DNA of 64,000 nucleotides from Gulbenkiania mobilis (GTDB lineage Bacteria > Pseudomonadota > Gammaproteobacteria > Burkholderiales > Chromobacteriaceae), in assembly GCA_004346645.1 (NCBI GenBank), contig SMDA01000007.1, positions 62,001-126,000 of the forward strand, in the 5' to 3' direction. Of this stretch, positions 1-10,827 are shown one piece after another (the first letter of the stretch is position 1; the number at the start of each line of letters is the position of its first letter). The notes under the pieces were generated by a model. That model saw only the letters and a list, made by a program, of their open reading frames with translations. It did not search any database and was not told the DNA's origin. Made by a program: the position numbers and the translations under genes.

Positions 1-135
1 AACAACGTACTGGTCGAACGATTCGATCTGCCCCTGCAGCTTGATGCCGTTGACCAGATAAATCGATACCGGGACATGTTCCTTGCGCAGGGTATTCAGG
101 AACGGGTCTTGTAACATTTGCCCTTTTGAGCTCAT
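1..135 (-). CDS. hfq: RNA chaperone Hfq (5' part only, cut by window edge)
   Basis: Only the first 45 codons are present, because the gene runs out of the window at base 1. The visible protein starts [19 protein letters not shown] and continues through [19 protein letters not shown], which is the Sm1 half of Hfq with its conserved Q-D-F-L-N and Y-L-V-N-G segments. Hfq is a hexameric RNA chaperone that pairs small RNAs with mRNAs in the cytoplasm. The ATG at 135-133 follows a GGAG ribosome site. It lies 88 bases downstream of der on the same strand. In many Proteobacteria hfq sits instead between miaA and hflX; here miaA lies about 26 kb away. Confidence 0.95.
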   Translation of the reverse strand, partial: MSSKGQMLQDPFLNTLRKEHVPVSIYLVNGIKLQGQIESFDQYVV

Positions 136-223
136 TTGTTCTTCTCCGAGTCAATGATCGTTGTATTAAAAAGTCTGCAGCCCGCTTGTCAGCATTAGTT
201 TTAGCAGAAAAATGCCGGCGATA

Positions 224-1633
224 CTATTTCTTGCTCTTGCCGTACCGGACAGGCTTTTCCCGACCCGGCAACTGCGTGCGCGGCATGGGTTTGGCCCGCG
301 GCTTATCGGAGGCCTTGTCACTATCGAACGGATTGTCGCCCGACTTGTACTGTACGCGCAGTGGCGTCCCCTGCAATTTGAATACCTTACGGAAGGTATG
401 TTCCAGATAACGGGTATAACTTTCGGAAATGCTGTCCAGCGCATTGCCGTGCACCACAATGATGGGAGGATTCATGCCGCCTTGGTGAGCATACCGCATC
501 TTGGGCCGGACGAGTCCGACGCGCGGCGGAGCCTGCCGCTCTACCGCCACCTTGAGCACGCGCGTCAGCTTGGGCGTGGACAGCTTGCACATGGCGGCCT
601 GATACGCTTCGTCGATGGAGCGGAACAGGTCGGCGATGCCGCGGCCTTCCAGCGCCGAGATGTAATGGAACTTGGCGAAATCGAGGAAGGCCAGTTTGCG
701 TGCGATCTCGTGCTTTACCTCTTCCTTGCGCGCAGCATCCAGGTTGTCCCACTTGTTGACCGCCACGACCAGCGCGCGCCCCGCTTCGAGGGCGAAGCCG
801 GCGATGGTGGCATCCTGTTCCGAGATGTCCAGTTGCGCGTCCAGCACCAGCACGGCAACGTTGGCATCCTCAATCGCCTTCATGGTCTTGATGACGGAAA
901 ACTTCTCGATCGCCTCCGACACCTTGCCGCGACGGCGCACGCCGGCGGTATCGATGATGGTATAGGTCTGGTCACCGCGCTCGAAATCAATATAGATGCT
1001 GTCGCGCGTGGTGCCGGCCTGATCGAAGGCGATCACCCGCTCTTCGCCGAGGATGGCATTGACCAGGGTAGACTTGCCGACGTTGGGGCGCCCGATAACA
1101 GCAAACTTGGGGTGGTGGGCGCGCGACTCTTCCTCGGCTTCGGGGAAGGCTTCCAGCACCAGCTCCATCATTTCGCGCACGCCGTCGCCGTGCGCCGACG
1201 AAATGACCATCGGCTCCCCCAGGCCCAGTTCGTAGAACTCGGCGGCGGCCATGGAGTGTGCCAGCCCTTCGGCCTTGTTGACGGCCAGATAGACCGGCTG
1301 GCTGCACTGGCGCAGGCGATTGGCGATGATTTTGTCCTGTGGGGTCAGGCCGGTGCGGCCGTCCACAAGGAATACGACCGCATCGGCCTCGTCCACGGCC
1401 TGCAGCGTCTGCCGGGCCATTTCGAACAGGATGCCTTCGTCCACCACCGGCTCGAAGCCGCCGGTATCGACCACGAGGTAGGGCTTGCTGCCCACGCGAC
1501 CGTGCCCGTAGTGACGGTCGCGGGTCAGGCCCGGCTGGTCGGCCACGAGGGCATCCCGGCTGCGGGTCAGACGGTTGAAAAGGGTCGATTTGCCGACATT
1601 GGGCCGGCCGACGAGGGCTACAGTGGGTTTCAT
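224..1633 (-). CDS. der: Ribosome-assembly GTPase Der (EngA)
   Basis: A 469-residue protein with two tandem GTPase domains, each carrying the P-loop GRPNVGKS (near residues 9 and 180), followed by a C-terminal KH-like domain and a basic tail ending in KSKK. This double-G-domain layout is unique to Der/EngA, which acts in 50S subunit maturation. The open frame begins at a TTG one codon upstream, but the ATG at 1633 ([10 protein letters not shown]) is the natural start. It follows bamB by 10 bases in the classic bamB-der order and is probably part of a long minus-strand operon. Confidence 0.97.
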   Translation of the reverse strand: MKPTVALVGRPNVGKSTLFNRLTRSRDALVADQPGLTRDRHYGHGRVGSKPYLVVDTGGFEPVVDEGILFEMARQTLQAVDEADAVVFLVDGRTGLTPQDKIIANRLRQCSQPVYLAVNKAEGLAHSMAAAEFYELGLGEPMVISSAHGDGVREMMELVLEAFPEAEEESRAHHPKFAVIGRPNVGKSTLVNAILGEERVIAFDQAGTTRDSIYIDFERGDQTYTIIDTAGVRRRGKVSEAIEKFSVIKTMKAIEDANVAVLVLDAQLDISEQDATIAGFALEAGRALVVAVNKWDNLDAARKEEVKHEIARKLAFLDFAKFHYISALEGRGIADLFRSIDEAYQAAMCKLSTPKLTRVLKVAVERQAPPRVGLVRPKMRYAHQGGMNPPIIVVHGNALDSISESYTRYLEHTFRKVFKLQGTPLRVQYKSGDNPFDSDKASDKPRAKPMPRTQLPGREKPVRYGKSKK

Positions 1634-1643
1634 CAAATACTGC

Positions 1644-2786
1644 TTATTTCAGGGTGAGCATCGCCAAGCGCCCGTTGCGGCCTTGCAGCAGCACGTTCTC
1701 GCCCAGCGACTGGGGTTGGGTAGCAAGAAGGTCGGCCTCGATGCGGGTTCGGCCAACGATGGCGCCGGTCTCATTGGATAGCAGGTGGGCATAGCCTTCC
1801 TGGTCGGTCACCAGCACGAAGCGGCCCAGCATCGCGGGGCCAGACACGGACCGGTAACGCAATGCGTCCAGCTTCCAGAGGTTGCGCCCGGTGCTGCGGT
1901 CGAAAGCCTGCACGCTGCCGTCGTCCGCAGTCACGTAGACATTGCGCTCGTCCAGCGTCAGGCCCTGGCTGGAAGAAATATCGCGCGCCCACTGCAGGGT
2001 ACCGCTACGGGCTTCGAAGCACGCCACGCGCCCCTGATAGGCCACAGCGCATACCTGACCATTGTCGAAGGCGGGCCGTGAGGTTACATCGGTAACCCGC
2101 TCCAGTTCGGTAGCCCCGCGCGCAGTGGCGACGGTGGCTTCCCACAGGAGCGCGCCGCTTTCCTGGGCAAGCACGGCGATGCGTCCGCCGGCCTGGCCGA
2201 TGATGAGGGCTTCGGTGCCCACCGGGGTCATGGAGCCGGTGTTACGCAGCGTCAGGAGCGGCTGGCTGGCGGCATACGTCCAGCGCTGCTGTCCGTCCGC
2301 CAGTCCAAAGGCGGTGATGCGCCCATCATTGGTGCGGACCATCACCTGCCCGCCGGATACGACCGGGGCCTCCAGGGTGAGGCTGGTCAGGCGCTGCTCC
2401 CAGCGCACGGTGCCTGTCCGCCGGTCCAGCGCAATTAGGGAGCCCTTGGCGGTGCCCAAGAGAAGGAGCTCCTCACTCACGCCCACTGCCCCGGTGAGGG
2501 GACGGCCAGCATCCAGCTGACGCACCTGGCGCCCGGTGGTGGCGTCGAACTCGCGCACTTGGCCACGCGCGTCGGCTGCCACGATGTTGCCGTTGTGGTA
2601 GGCCGGCATGAAGCCGCCGGTGCCGCTGTCTCCGAGCGAAGCGGACCAGCGTTCGGCCAACCCCTGCACCGGGTTGAAGGCGGCGAGTCGGGTCGGCTCT
2701 GGGCGGGATGAACCTTCGAACCAGCTGGCGCAACCGGTCAGCAGCGCACTGGCAAGCATGGTGGCAACTACGAGACGGCGATGCAT
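1644..2786 (-). CDS. bamB: Outer-membrane assembly lipoprotein BamB
   Basis: A 380-residue exported lipoprotein. The N-terminus has basic residues, a hydrophobic stretch and the lipobox LLTGC, so Cys19 would be lipidated. The rest is a chain of PQQ-like beta-propeller repeats (for example the G-x-x-x-A-x-D-x-x-T-G-x-x-x-W pattern seen in [15 protein letters not shown]), as in BamB (YfgL), a scaffold subunit of the BAM complex that inserts outer-membrane beta-barrels. A TTG codon precedes the ATG at 2786, and the ATG is chosen. It starts 3 bases after yfgM stops, so the two are probably co-translated. yfgM-bamB-der is a widely conserved order. Confidence 0.95.
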   Translation of the reverse strand: MHRRLVVATMLASALLTGCASWFEGSSRPEPTRLAAFNPVQGLAERWSASLGDSGTGGFMPAYHNGNIVAADARGQVREFDATTGRQVRQLDAGRPLTGAVGVSEELLLLGTAKGSLIALDRRTGTVRWEQRLTSLTLEAPVVSGGQVMVRTNDGRITAFGLADGQQRWTYAASQPLLTLRNTGSMTPVGTEALIIGQAGGRIAVLAQESGALLWEATVATARGATELERVTDVTSRPAFDNGQVCAVAYQGRVACFEARSGTLQWARDISSSQGLTLDERNVYVTADDGSVQAFDRSTGRNLWKLDALRYRSVSGPAMLGRFVLVTDQEGYAHLLSNETGAIVGRTRIEADLLATQPQSLGENVLLQGRNGRLAMLTLK

Positions 2787-2789
2787 CAA

Positions 2790-3419
2790 TCAGCCTCCCA
2801 AGGCATCAAGTTTGGTCTGGATGAACTGGCGGTCCGGCGATTCGCCGGTCAGCTTGGCCAGCGCGGCTTTGTAGGCATCGCTGGCAGCGCGCTTGTCGCC
2901 GCGCGCGACATAGACGTCGCCCTTGGCATCGAGGAACAGCGCGTCGAAGCTGGCCGGGTGCGGCTGGTTCAGCTCGGTGATGGCCGCATCATAACGCTTT
3001 TCGTCGGTGAGCACGGCAGCAAGGCGAAGCCGGGCCAGCGCAGTCAGCCCTTCATCAGCGCTTTCCTTGGTGATCCATTCCAGCTGTTGGCGCGCCGTGG
3101 CCAGGTCGCCCGCGGCAAACGCGGCCCTGGCCACCACAAAGGCGGACCGAGCGGCATACGCAGTAGCGCCGTAGTCCTTCTGCAGTGTCAGCGCCAGCGG
3201 CTTGAGCTTGGCCAGGTCGGGCTGTTCGGACTGCCGCTCCAGCTGGGCATAGAGCGTACCGGCCTCCTCGGACTGCTTCTGAAGATAAAGGGTATAGCCC
3301 TTGTAGCCGACGTAGCCTGCAGAAGCCACCAGCACGGCGGTGGCGATCCACTTGCCCCACTGCTGCCAGAAGGCCTTCAGGGAGTCGAGCTGTTCCTGTT
3401 CCTGCAAATCGAACGCCAT
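2790..3419 (-). CDS. yfgM: YfgM-like ancillary SecYEG translocon subunit
   Basis: A 209-residue protein with a short cytoplasmic N-terminus, a single membrane helix at about residues 23-43, and a periplasmic tetratricopeptide-like domain. It matches the YfgM/UPF0070 family in architecture and in its position between hisS and bamB. In E. coli YfgM binds the periplasmic chaperone PpiD at the Sec translocon and is linked to stress signalling. ATG at 3419. It lies 18 bases after hisS on the same strand. Confidence 0.88.
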   Translation of the reverse strand: MAFDLQEQEQLDSLKAFWQQWGKWIATAVLVASAGYVGYKGYTLYLQKQSEEAGTLYAQLERQSEQPDLAKLKPLALTLQKDYGATAYAARSAFVVARAAFAAGDLATARQQLEWITKESADEGLTALARLRLAAVLTDEKRYDAAITELNQPHPASFDALFLDAKGDVYVARGDKRAASDAYKAALAKLTGESPDRQFIQTKLDALGG

Positions 3420-3437
3420 CGTGCGTTTTCCTGTGCT

Positions 3438-4709
3438 TTAATCGGCCAGTGCGCGCTGCACCGCTTCGGGCACGCGCACCAGATCCATCTGTTCCTGATC
3501 ACCGCCACGCAGCGGCTTCACCACTGCCGTACCGGTCCTGATCTCATCCTCGCCCACGATCACCGCCACTGCAGCGCCACTGGCATCGGCCTTGCGCATC
3601 TGGGACTTGAAGCTGCCTTCACCACAGTGCATGACCACCCGTATGCCGGCCGTGCGCAATGCCTGCGCCAGCCGCATCGCATAGAGGGCGCTGCCTTCGC
3701 CTTGGTGAACCAGGTATACGTCGGTGCCTTGGGTTTCCGGCAGACGGCCTTTGGCTTCCAGCAGCAGTAGTACGCGCTCCAGACCCATGCCGAAGCCGAT
3801 GCCGGGAGCAGGCTTGCCGCCCAGTTGCTCGATCAGCCCGTCATAGCGCCCCCCCGCACATACAGTGCCCTGGGCGCCAAGGTCGGTGGTCACCCATTCG
3901 AACACTGACTGGTTGTAGTAGTCGAGCCCACGCACCAGCCGGGGGTTCTCGGTGTAAGCAATGCCCAGGCCGTCCAGCAGGGCCTTCCAGCCTTCGTAAT
4001 GGGCCCGCGATGCTTCCCCCAGGTAGTCGATCAGCCGCGGCGCCGCGTTGCACAGCGCCTGCAGTGCCGGATTCTTGGTGTCCAGCACGCGCAGCGGGTT
4101 GGTGTAGAGACGGCGCTTGCCGTCCTCGTCAAGACATTCGGCGTGCTGTTCCAGATAGCGGATCAGCGCCTCGCGATGCGCAGCACGCTCGTTGCTGTTA
4201 CCCAGGGTGTTGATTTCCAGCGCCACGCTCTGGTCGATGCCCAGACGGCGCCAGAGGTCGGCCGTCATGGCCACGATCTCGGCGTCAATGTCCGGCCCGG
4301 CAAACCCCAGTGCTTCCACACCCATCTGGTGGAACTGGCGATACCGTCCCTTCTGCGGGCGCTCGTGTCGGAACATCGGGCCCATGTACCACAAGCGCTG
4401 GGTGGTGTTGTAGAGCAGGTTGTGTTCCACCACCGCCCGCAGCGTCCCGGCTGTGCCCTCGGGGCGCAGGGTCAAACTGTCACCATTGAGGCTGTCGGTG
4501 AAGGTGTACATTTCCTTCTCGACAATGTCGGTCACCTCACCGATTGAACGCACGAACAGGGGCGTGGATTCGACGATGGGCGTGCGGATGTTGTGGTAGC
4601 CGTAGTCTGCCAGCAGCGCGCGCAGCACGCCTTCGAAATACTCCCAGCGGAAGGATTCGCTGGGCAGCACGTCGTTCATGCCGCGCACCGCCTGGATTTT
4701 CTGAGTCAT
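3438..4709 (-). CDS. hisS: Histidyl-tRNA synthetase
   Basis: A 423-residue class II aminoacyl-tRNA synthetase, close to the usual bacterial length. The N-terminus [12 protein letters not shown] is typical of HisRS. Motif 2 ([17 protein letters not shown]), the histidine-specific segment [14 protein letters not shown] and motif 3 ([12 protein letters not shown]) are all present, followed by the anticodon-binding domain. It charges tRNA-His in the cytoplasm. It is flanked by ispG upstream and yfgM downstream on the same strand, the order found in most gamma- and betaproteobacteria. Confidence 0.98.
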   Translation of the reverse strand: MTQKIQAVRGMNDVLPSESFRWEYFEGVLRALLADYGYHNIRTPIVESTPLFVRSIGEVTDIVEKEMYTFTDSLNGDSLTLRPEGTAGTLRAVVEHNLLYNTTQRLWYMGPMFRHERPQKGRYRQFHQMGVEALGFAGPDIDAEIVAMTADLWRRLGIDQSVALEINTLGNSNERAAHREALIRYLEQHAECLDEDGKRRLYTNPLRVLDTKNPALQALCNAAPRLIDYLGEASRAHYEGWKALLDGLGIAYTENPRLVRGLDYYNQSVFEWVTTDLGAQGTVCAGGRYDGLIEQLGGKPAPGIGFGMGLERVLLLLEAKGRLPETQGTDVYLVHQGEGSALYAMRLAQALRTAGIRVVMHCGEGSFKSQMRKADASGAAVAVIVGEDEIRTGTAVVKPLRGGDQEQMDLVRVPEAVQRALAD

Positions 4710-4751
4710 GGTCTTCTGTGCTTGATACGTTGGATCTGGTTGTCCTGCCCC

Positions 4752-6029
4752 TCAGGCCAGCGGCCGGATGGGGATGGTACGCGCAGCGCCTTCGCGCCGC
4801 TTGCTACCGCCCGGGCCGTAACGGCTGGCCACGTAGTGGTCCACGATGGCCTTGAATTCTTCGGCAATGTGCTCGCCCTTGAGCGTTACTGTTTTCTCGC
4901 CATCCACATACACCGGCGCCACCGGCACCTCGCCCGTACCAGGCAGGGAGATACCGATGTCCGCCAACTTGGACTCCCCGGGGCCGTTCACTACACACCC
5001 CATGACGGCTACGTTAAGCGATTCGACACCCGGATACTGCAGCCGCCATACCGGCATCTGGTCACGCAGATAGGTCTGGATGCGGTCGGCCAGTTCTTGG
5101 AAGAACGTGCTGGTGGTGCGGCCACATCCCGGACAGGCAGTGACCAGCGGCGTGAAGCTGCGCAGGCCCATCGTCTGGAGGATTTCCTGCGCCACGATGA
5201 TTTCTTTGGTGCGGGATTCGCCCGGCTGCGGGGTCAGCGAAATGCGGATGGTATCACCGATGCCTTCCTGCAGCAGCACGGCCAGCGCAGCGGTGGAGGC
5301 GACAATACCCTTGGAGCCCATGCCGGCCTCGGTGAGCCCCAGATGCAGCGGAAAGTCACAGCGGCGGCCAAGGTCGCGGTAGACAGCGATCAGGTCCTGC
5401 ACGTGGCTGACCTTGCACGACAGGATGATCTTGTCCGGGGAGAGGCCCAGCTCGATCGCCTTGTCAGCACTCTCCAGGGCCGAGACGATCAACGCTTCGC
5501 GCATGATGGCATCCGGCGGCAGGGGGTGGGCCGAACGGCTGTTCTCGTCCATCAGGCGGGTGGCCAGACTCTGGTCCAGGCTGCCCCAGTTGACGCCGAT
5601 GCGCACCGGCTTGTCGTATTCGATGGCAGTGCGGATCATGAAGGCAAACTTGTCGTCGCCCTTTGCTCCGCGCCCAACATTGCCTGGGTTGATGCGGTAC
5701 TTGGCCAAGGCGCGCGCGCAGTCGGGATACTCCCGCAGCAGGCGGTCGCCATTGAAATGGAAGTCGCCGACCAGCGGCACCTTGCAGCCCAGGTCGTCGA
5801 GGCGCTGATGGATCTCGGCCACGCGAGCAGCCGCCTCGGGACTATTGACGGTGATGCGTACCACCTCCGAACCGGCGTCGGCCAGCTCCTTGACCTGCAA
5901 GGCCGTGGCCTCGGCATCGGCGGTGTCGGTATTGGTCATCGACTGCACCACGACCGGTGCATCGGAACCGACAATGCAGTCCCCCACACGAACCTGGCGG
6001 GTGGGACGGCGGCGGATGGGCGTACTCAT
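4752..6029 (-). CDS. ispG: 4-hydroxy-3-methylbut-2-enyl diphosphate synthase IspG (GcpE)
   Basis: A 425-residue enzyme of the MEP isoprenoid pathway that reductively converts MEcPP to HMBPP. Conserved signatures include [11 protein letters not shown] near the N-terminus and the 4Fe-4S ligands in TACPGCGRT and [11 protein letters not shown]. The frame is open to a TTG at 6053 that overlaps the upstream stop. The ATG at 6029 ([16 protein letters not shown]) aligns better with the family start and has an AGGTGA upstream, so it is preferred. It sits between the rodZ-like gene and hisS, the common proteobacterial order. Confidence 0.96.
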   Translation of the reverse strand: MSTPIRRRPTRQVRVGDCIVGSDAPVVVQSMTNTDTADAEATALQVKELADAGSEVVRITVNSPEAAARVAEIHQRLDDLGCKVPLVGDFHFNGDRLLREYPDCARALAKYRINPGNVGRGAKGDDKFAFMIRTAIEYDKPVRIGVNWGSLDQSLATRLMDENSRSAHPLPPDAIMREALIVSALESADKAIELGLSPDKIILSCKVSHVQDLIAVYRDLGRRCDFPLHLGLTEAGMGSKGIVASTAALAVLLQEGIGDTIRISLTPQPGESRTKEIIVAQEILQTMGLRSFTPLVTACPGCGRTTSTFFQELADRIQTYLRDQMPVWRLQYPGVESLNVAVMGCVVNGPGESKLADIGISLPGTGEVPVAPVYVDGEKTVTLKGEHIAEEFKAIVDHYVASRYGPGGSKRREGAARTIPIRPLA

Positions 6030-6049
6030 GGATGCATTCACCTGCGCGT

Positions 6050-6922
6050 TCAATTCAGTTCCAGCTTGGCGGTAGTGCCGCGGGTGCGGGCCGCCAGGTC
6101 GACCGGCTGCCCCTTGTAGCGCAGCTCGACATTCGGGGCATTGCCGATCACCACCTTGAAGGGAGGCTTGCCTGCCAGGCTGCGCTGCGTACCGGCCGGC
6201 AGCGTAGCGAACACCAGCTTCTTGCCGTCGGCGTCGGTCACCGAAACCCAGGCCGAAGCCTTCAGGTTGAGCTCCAGCGCTTCGCCAGCGTTGGTCGAAG
6301 CGGCGGCGGGCGCGGAAGCCGGCACCGGAGCCGACAGGACGGGCGCGGTCTTGGGGACACTGGCTACCGACGCAGCGTCCGTCCCTACAGCCGGCCCAGA
6401 TACGGAGGCTGCGGACTCCGCGACGATCGGCGAGGCGGCCTGTTCGGTCAACATGGGCTGCAGCCCCTGCGGCGCTTCACTCTCGGGCTCGACCGGACGC
6501 TGACTCCACCACCAGCCGACACCGAGCAGGAGGATCAGCCCCCCTGCCAGCCCAGCCAGAGCGAACCCCCGGCGGGCTGGCACCACGGGCGCGGTGTCGG
6601 TGGCAGCGTCCGTTGCCGTGCCTAGGTCGGGCTCGCTACTCAGGCTGGACGGGAACCGGGTATCCAGCATGGCCATCAAGGGAGCGTCATCCAGTTCGAG
6701 AAAGCGGGCGTAGTTGCGGACGAAGCCGCGCACGAAGGCCGCTCCCGGCAACGCTTCGAAGTCGTCGCATTCGATCGCCTCGAGCTGGCGCAGGGAGAGT
6801 TTGAGGCGGTCGGCAACGTCGCCCAGGCTCAGGCCTGCGGCTTCCCGTGCCTGGCGCAGCGAGGCGCCGACAGAGACCGCAGGGTTGGCCGAAGCCTCCG
6901 GAGCAGGCTGGAAATGGTCCAT
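6050..6922 (-). CDS. rodZ: RodZ-like helix-turn-helix membrane protein
   Basis: A 290-residue bitopic protein. Residues about 20-80 form an HTH_25/Xre-like domain ([20 protein letters not shown] followed by [18 protein letters not shown]). A single membrane helix lies at about 119-139, then a Pro/Ala/Ser-rich linker and a C-terminal DUF4115 beta-domain. This is the RodZ layout: RodZ links MreB filaments to the cell-wall elongation machinery. The gene starts 2 bases after the pilus gene ends, and its stop touches the extended ispG frame. Function is inferred from domain order and locus. Confidence 0.88.
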   Translation of the reverse strand: MDHFQPAPEASANPAVSVGASLRQAREAAGLSLGDVADRLKLSLRQLEAIECDDFEALPGAAFVRGFVRNYARFLELDDAPLMAMLDTRFPSSLSSEPDLGTATDAATDTAPVVPARRGFALAGLAGGLILLLGVGWWWSQRPVEPESEAPQGLQPMLTEQAASPIVAESAASVSGPAVGTDAASVASVPKTAPVLSAPVPASAPAAASTNAGEALELNLKASAWVSVTDADGKKLVFATLPAGTQRSLAGKPPFKVVIGNAPNVELRYKGQPVDLAARTRGTTAKLELN

Positions 6923-6924
6923 TG

Positions 6925-7683
6925 TCAGTTTCCGCTTATCAGTTGCTGGGTTTCTCGTGAGTCGGGATAGCGCGTTTTGAGCTGGTTGGCCCAGTCGGCC
7001 AAGCGCGCGGCATCGCCGGTGCGGCGGGCAATGTTCACGCCGAGCAGCAGGTCGTCGGCCCCGAGTCCTTCCGGCAGGGCCTGCACCAGCCGCTCGAAGT
7101 AGAAGGCCGCCAGCTTGGGGTTGTCCTGGGTGGAATGCAAGCGCGCCAGCGCCCTCAGCGCGGGCGGATAGTTCGGTGCGGCCTGCAGCGCGGCCAGCAA
7201 GGCGCTGTTGGCCTCCTCGGCCCGTCCGAGCTTGATGTAGCAGGTACCCATGTTGAGATGGGCGGTCTGAGGGGCGTTGTAGAGGGGGTTGGCCAGCGCG
7301 CGCGCAAAATACTGCAGGGCCTCCTGCGGGCGGCCATGCTCGCAGAGATAGAGGCCGTAGTTGTTGTTGCCCTCGGGATTGTCTGGCTCCAGCTGCAATG
7401 CACGCTGATAGATGCGCACGGCTTCGGCATCCTGGCTCAGCAGGGCGTGGACATAGGCTTTGGCCAGCAGGCCGGGGACGAAGGTGTCGTCGGCGCGGAC
7501 GGCCTGTTCGGCCGACTCCAGCGCACTCTTGAGGTTGCCGAAACGCACGTACTCGAACACCAGCTGGGTGCGGATCTGCGCCAAGTCACGGCTGCCGGAA
7601 GGCGGGGCGGCAAGAACGGGGGAAACGACCACCGAGGCAACCGTCAGTACGGCCGCGAGCGTTGCCTGCCACTTGCCTTTCAT
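6925..7683 (-). CDS. pilW: Type IV pilus biogenesis/stability protein (PilF/PilW family)
   Basis: A 252-residue TPR protein in the slot between rlmN and rodZ, where PilF/PilW sits in other Proteobacteria. TPR units are visible (for example [20 protein letters not shown] and [20 protein letters not shown]). PilF/PilW helps the PilQ secretin assemble and stabilises type IV pili. The ATG at 7683 overlaps the rlmN stop as ATGA, which supports this start over an upstream frame extension. Relatives are usually lipoproteins, but here the signal peptide ends [10 protein letters not shown] with no lipobox cysteine, so it may be soluble periplasmic. A one-mismatch copy of the repeated 12-mer lies near the rodZ start just downstream. 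Confidence 0.85.
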   Translation of the reverse strand: MKGKWQATLAAVLTVASVVVSPVLAAPPSGSRDLAQIRTQLVFEYVRFGNLKSALESAEQAVRADDTFVPGLLAKAYVHALLSQDAEAVRIYQRALQLEPDNPEGNNNYGLYLCEHGRPQEALQYFARALANPLYNAPQTAHLNMGTCYIKLGRAEEANSALLAALQAAPNYPPALRALARLHSTQDNPKLAAFYFERLVQALPEGLGADDLLLGVNIARRTGDAARLADWANQLKTRYPDSRETQQLISGN

Positions 7684-8777
7684 GCCTGCCTGCCCTCCTC
7701 GGCGATGCGCATCCACTTTTCCTGACGACGGGTCTTGTCCTGCACCTGGCCTGCCAGCTGGCCACAGGCAGCATCAATGTCATCACCCCGGGTCTTGCGA
7801 ACGGTCACGACGAAACCGGCTTCCTGGAGGATTTCCCGGAAAATGCGGATGGCGTTGTTGCTCGACCGCGCGTAACCCGAATTTGGGAACGGGTTGAACG
7901 GGATGAGGTTGAACTTGCAGGGAACGTCGCGTACCAGCTCGATCAGCTGGCGAGCATGTTCCGGCCTGTCGTTCACGCCGTCAAGCATCACATACTCAAA
8001 AGTGATGAAGTCGCGGGGCGCCTTTTCCAGATAGCGCCGACACGCCGCCATCAGCTCGCTGAGCGGATACTTGCGGTTGAGCGGCACGATCTGATCGCGA
8101 ATGGTGTCGTTGGAGGCATGCAGGCTCACCGCCAGGGCCACCGGGCATGCGTCACGCAGCCTGTCCATCTGCGGCACCATGCCGGACGTGGAAACGGTGA
8201 CCCGACGACGCGACAGGCCGTAGCCGTGGTCGTCAAGCATAATCTGGAGCGCGGCGACGACGTTGTCGAAGTTGGCCAAAGGCTCACCCATGCCCATCAT
8301 CACCACGTTGGAAATCACGCGTTCGTTCTTGGGGGTGACCCCCATCGCCTTGTTGGCCCACCACAGCTGACCGATGATCTCGGCAGTAGAGAGATTGCGG
8401 TTAAAGCCCTGGCGCCCCGTGGAGCAGAAGGTACACTCCAGCGCACAGCCCACCTGAGAGGAAATGCAGAGTGTGCCCCGATCATCCTCGGGGATGAACA
8501 CGGTCTCCACGCCGTTGCCAGTACCTACGTCCAGCAGCCACTTGCGGGTGCCGTCGGTGGAGGCTTGGCCCGTGATCAGGTGTGGCACACCCACCTCGGC
8601 CGACGCCTGCAGCTTGGCACGCAGGCTTTTGGCCAGATCGGTCATCGCCTCGAAATCACTCTCTCCCATCTGGTGCATCCAGCGCATCACCTGCTTGGCC
8701 CGAAAGGGTTTCTCACCGATCGAGGCAAAGTGGGCGGTCAGTTGGTCGAGGCTGAAGTCGAGAAGATTGGTTTTCAT
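7680..8777 (-). CDS. rlmN: Dual-specificity 23S rRNA/tRNA adenine-C2 methyltransferase RlmN
   Basis: A 365-residue radical-SAM enzyme. The cluster motif CALECTFC (CxxxCxxC) is followed by [11 protein letters not shown], and the [12 protein letters not shown] segment and C-terminal Cys in DAACGQLAG are typical. It methylates A2503 of 23S rRNA and A37 of some tRNAs. The frame extends 17 codons upstream, but [13 protein letters not shown] at 8777 is the family start and has an AAGAGA ribosome site. It lies between ndk and the pilus gene, overlapping the latter by 4 bases. Confidence 0.97.
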   Translation of the reverse strand: MKTNLLDFSLDQLTAHFASIGEKPFRAKQVMRWMHQMGESDFEAMTDLAKSLRAKLQASAEVGVPHLITGQASTDGTRKWLLDVGTGNGVETVFIPEDDRGTLCISSQVGCALECTFCSTGRQGFNRNLSTAEIIGQLWWANKAMGVTPKNERVISNVVMMGMGEPLANFDNVVAALQIMLDDHGYGLSRRRVTVSTSGMVPQMDRLRDACPVALAVSLHASNDTIRDQIVPLNRKYPLSELMAACRRYLEKAPRDFITFEYVMLDGVNDRPEHARQLIELVRDVPCKFNLIPFNPFPNSGYARSSNNAIRIFREILQEAGFVVTVRKTRGDDIDAACGQLAGQVQDKTRRQEKWMRIAEEGRQA

Positions 8778-8792
8778 GCAGGTCTCTTGAAA

Positions 8793-8816
8793 GACGACCG
8801 CCTGCAGGCGGCCGTC
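8793..8816 (-). terminator. Hairpin between ndk and rlmN, weak terminator
   Basis: Ten-base arms with one G-T type mismatch around a TGCA loop, followed on the minus strand by only TTTC. It may partly terminate ndk transcripts or protect their 3' end while allowing read-through into rlmN. Confidence 0.45.
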
Positions 8817-8828
8817 CGGAACGGTCAA

Positions 8829-9254
8829 TCAGCGAGCGCAGATTTCCGAAGCGGCAAAGAAGTAAGCGATTTCGATGGCAGCGTTCTCGGCGCTGTCGGA
8901 GCCATGCACGGCATTGGCGTCGATGCTCTCGGCAAAGTCGGCGCGGATGGTGCCCGCATCGGCTTTCTTCGGATCGGTCGCGCCCATCAGCTCGCGGTTT
9001 TTCAGGACGGCGTTCTCGCCCTCCAGCACCTGGATCATCACCGGACCGGAAACCATGAAGTCCACCAGGTCTTTGAAGAAAGGGCGCTCCTTGTGCACGG
9101 CGTAGAAGCCTTCCGCTTCTGCGCGCGACAGCTGTTTCATGCGGGCAGCCACGACCTTGAGGCCGCTGGACTCGAAACGGTCGTAGATCTTACCGATCAC
9201 GTTCTTGGCCACAGCATCCGGTTTAACGATGGAAAGGGTACGTTCGATAGCCAT
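8829..9254 (-). CDS. ndk: Nucleoside diphosphate kinase
   Basis: A 141-residue protein with the full NDK signature: N-terminal [12 protein letters not shown], and NAVHGSDS carrying the phosphorylated His117. It transfers the gamma-phosphate of ATP to NDPs. The reading frame stays open far upstream on the minus strand, but the ATG at 9254 follows GGGAGA and gives the standard length. A hairpin of moderate strength separates it from rlmN. It has its own leader with an inverted repeat at 9281-9305. Confidence 0.97.
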   Translation of the reverse strand: MAIERTLSIVKPDAVAKNVIGKIYDRFESSGLKVVAARMKQLSRAEAEGFYAVHKERPFFKDLVDFMVSGPVMIQVLEGENAVLKNRELMGATDPKKADAGTIRADFAESIDANAVHGSDSAENAAIEIAYFFAASEICAR

Positions 9255-9280
9255 AAAAAATCTCCCAAATAGCAAGACAA

Positions 9281-9305
9281 CTGGGTAAACTAAACGTTCA
9301 CCCAG
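9281..9305 (-). promoter_or_regulatory. Imperfect inverted repeat in the ndk leader
   Basis: CTGGGTAAAC and GTTCACCCAG flank TAAAC: ten-base arms with one mismatch, 27-51 bases upstream of the ndk ATG. A related GGTTACCC follows nearby. It could be an operator or an mRNA hairpin; no regulator can be named from the sequence. Confidence 0.35.
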
Positions 9306-9381
9306 ACTGAGGTTACCCAATTTTGAGGAACCCGGTATGTTACCAGCCTTTTCCAACCCTGTCGCTGCATAACCCGGTGCC

Positions 9382-10200
9382 ATGAATTCCAGACCCGAGC
9401 CTCCCGCGCAGCCCACCTCTTCTGACAACGAACAGGACCTCAACACCCGGCTCAAGAAGCGGCTGCTGATTGCGGGCGGACTGGTGGCAGTGGCCATCGG
9501 AGCCGTGGCGATGCTAGACGGCCGCAAGAGTGTGCCGGAAGTGGCACCGGCCAGCACCTCGGGCAAGATCGTGCTGCCGGAAACGAGTGCGCCGGCAGCC
9601 CTGCCGGCCGAACCCCCAGCGACAGCCTCTGCACCGGCAATCGAGGCTTCGGCCCCTGAGGTAGCTGTGCCGCCCAGCCCCGACACCAGCAAGACACCGG
9701 GTGTGGCCGCGGCCAATACCCGTCCGCTGGCTGTCCCGAGCTTTCAGGCAGCTCCGTCCTCTGGCTCCACTCCAGCACCGGCGACCACGCCACAACACCC
9801 CTCGATGCAGGAACATCGTGCGCCTCAGGTAACGGCCCCGCGTCCCGCGCCGACCGAGGCGCAGCCCGCCACCGCGCCCAGCCGGCCGCAGCCTGCCGAG
9901 CGCCCTCCCTTTGCTGCGCGACCTCAGGCCCCGCAGCCCGACCTCCCACAGACATCGGGCGCAATCCCCAAGGCCCGGCCCGCCGGCACCTCGCTTGGCT
10001 ACCAGGTTCAGTTGGGACTCTTCTCCAGCCTGGACAATGCCCAGAAGCTGGTCTCTGCGCTACGGCAGCAAGGCGTGGAAGTGCACACCGAGACCCGCGT
10101 CCACCTCGGCCCGTTCAACAGTCGGGTGGAAGCGGACGAAGCAATGCAGAAGCTCAAGACCCTCGGCTACAACCCGCTTCTGGTCGCACCCGGGCAGTAA
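9382..10200 (+). CDS. SPOR-domain membrane protein
   Basis: A 272-residue bitopic protein: cytoplasmic N-terminus, one membrane helix at about residues 26-46, a long Pro/Ala/Thr-rich periplasmic linker (about 50-190) and a C-terminal SPOR domain ([19 protein letters not shown] ... [19 protein letters not shown]). SPOR domains bind glycan strands lacking stem peptides at the division septum, so a role at the septum (FtsN/DedD-like) is likely, but which protein it corresponds to is not clear. It is transcribed divergently from ndk. The linker has strong low-complexity codon use. Confidence 0.85.
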   Translation: MNSRPEPPAQPTSSDNEQDLNTRLKKRLLIAGGLVAVAIGAVAMLDGRKSVPEVAPASTSGKIVLPETSAPAALPAEPPATASAPAIEASAPEVAVPPSPDTSKTPGVAAANTRPLAVPSFQAAPSSGSTPAPATTPQHPSMQEHRAPQVTAPRPAPTEAQPATAPSRPQPAERPPFAARPQAPQPDLPQTSGAIPKARPAGTSLGYQVQLGLFSSLDNAQKLVSALRQQGVEVHTETRVHLGPFNSRVEADEAMQKLKTLGYNPLLVAPGQ

Positions 10201-10209
10201 AAGCCTGCT

Positions 10210-10626
10210 TCAACGCAACTGGAGCAGGGACAGCACTTCGGCAGGCCCGTCCTTTTCGGTCAGAGCCTGCCTTTGCACTCCCTCTGCCCCTAACACTTCG
10301 AGCCAGCCGCGCTCACGCAAGGCAAAGCGCACCAGCCCGTCGGTAAGGCCCATTACACCCCACTCTTTTCCTTGCACATCCGTTTCCACATCCAGCAATA
10401 CCCCGGCGCACTGCGCCACAGCCAAAAGCCGATGTCGATGTGGCAGGCAGCGCCAGACGTGCTGCTTCTGCACTGACGTAAACCCTGGCCATTGACCCAC
10501 TTCATCGAAAGTGCGCGCACAGCCGCGGCACACCATATCCCCCAGGGCGGTGGTGCAGAGTGCAATGCAGGGAGAATCCTTTCCAACAGGATGAGTTGAG
10601 GCGTGATCTGAAAAAGCAGCAGTCAT
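10210..10626 (-). CDS. DUF1289-domain protein
   Basis: A 138-residue cytoplasmic protein. Its N-terminal third carries the DUF1289 pattern SPCIALC...VCRGCARTFDEVGQW, a four-cysteine motif that probably binds a metal. Such proteins are common in Proteobacteria and have no settled function. The C-terminal 80 residues extend beyond the domain and are not recognisable. The start at 10626 is the ATG closest to the domain, though its ribosome site is poor; the frame continues to 10692. It converges on the SPOR gene with 9 bases between stops. Confidence 0.7.
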   Translation of the reverse strand: MTAAFSDHASTHPVGKDSPCIALCTTALGDMVCRGCARTFDEVGQWPGFTSVQKQHVWRCLPHRHRLLAVAQCAGVLLDVETDVQGKEWGVMGLTDGLVRFALRERGWLEVLGAEGVQRQALTEKDGPAEVLSLLQLR

Positions 10627-10659
10627 GAATGGAAGCGAAAGAGACGTTTCAACAGGGCA

Positions 10660-10671
10660 AGGTTGGCCGAA
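10660..10671 (+). repeat. Exact AGGTTGGCCGAA word, intergenic
   Basis: An exact 12-mer in the non-coding gap before tRNA-Pro. Confidence 0.8.
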
Positions 10672-10827
10672 AGGCCAGACAGGCGCAAGCACTTAGCGGT
10701 AAGCGAAACAGACAGATCCAGAGGGAGCAGATCCTTCTCCCGAGTTCCTGGGGAGCCCAATCTTGACCGACAGTCTGCTTCTATCAAGCTAGCCAACATG
10801 GCAGCATCCTGGCAGACCGTGGCAGAA

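Noticed and set aside
4593..6119. A 508-codon frame antisense to ispG
   Set aside because: It is a shadow frame; ispG has all its conserved residues.
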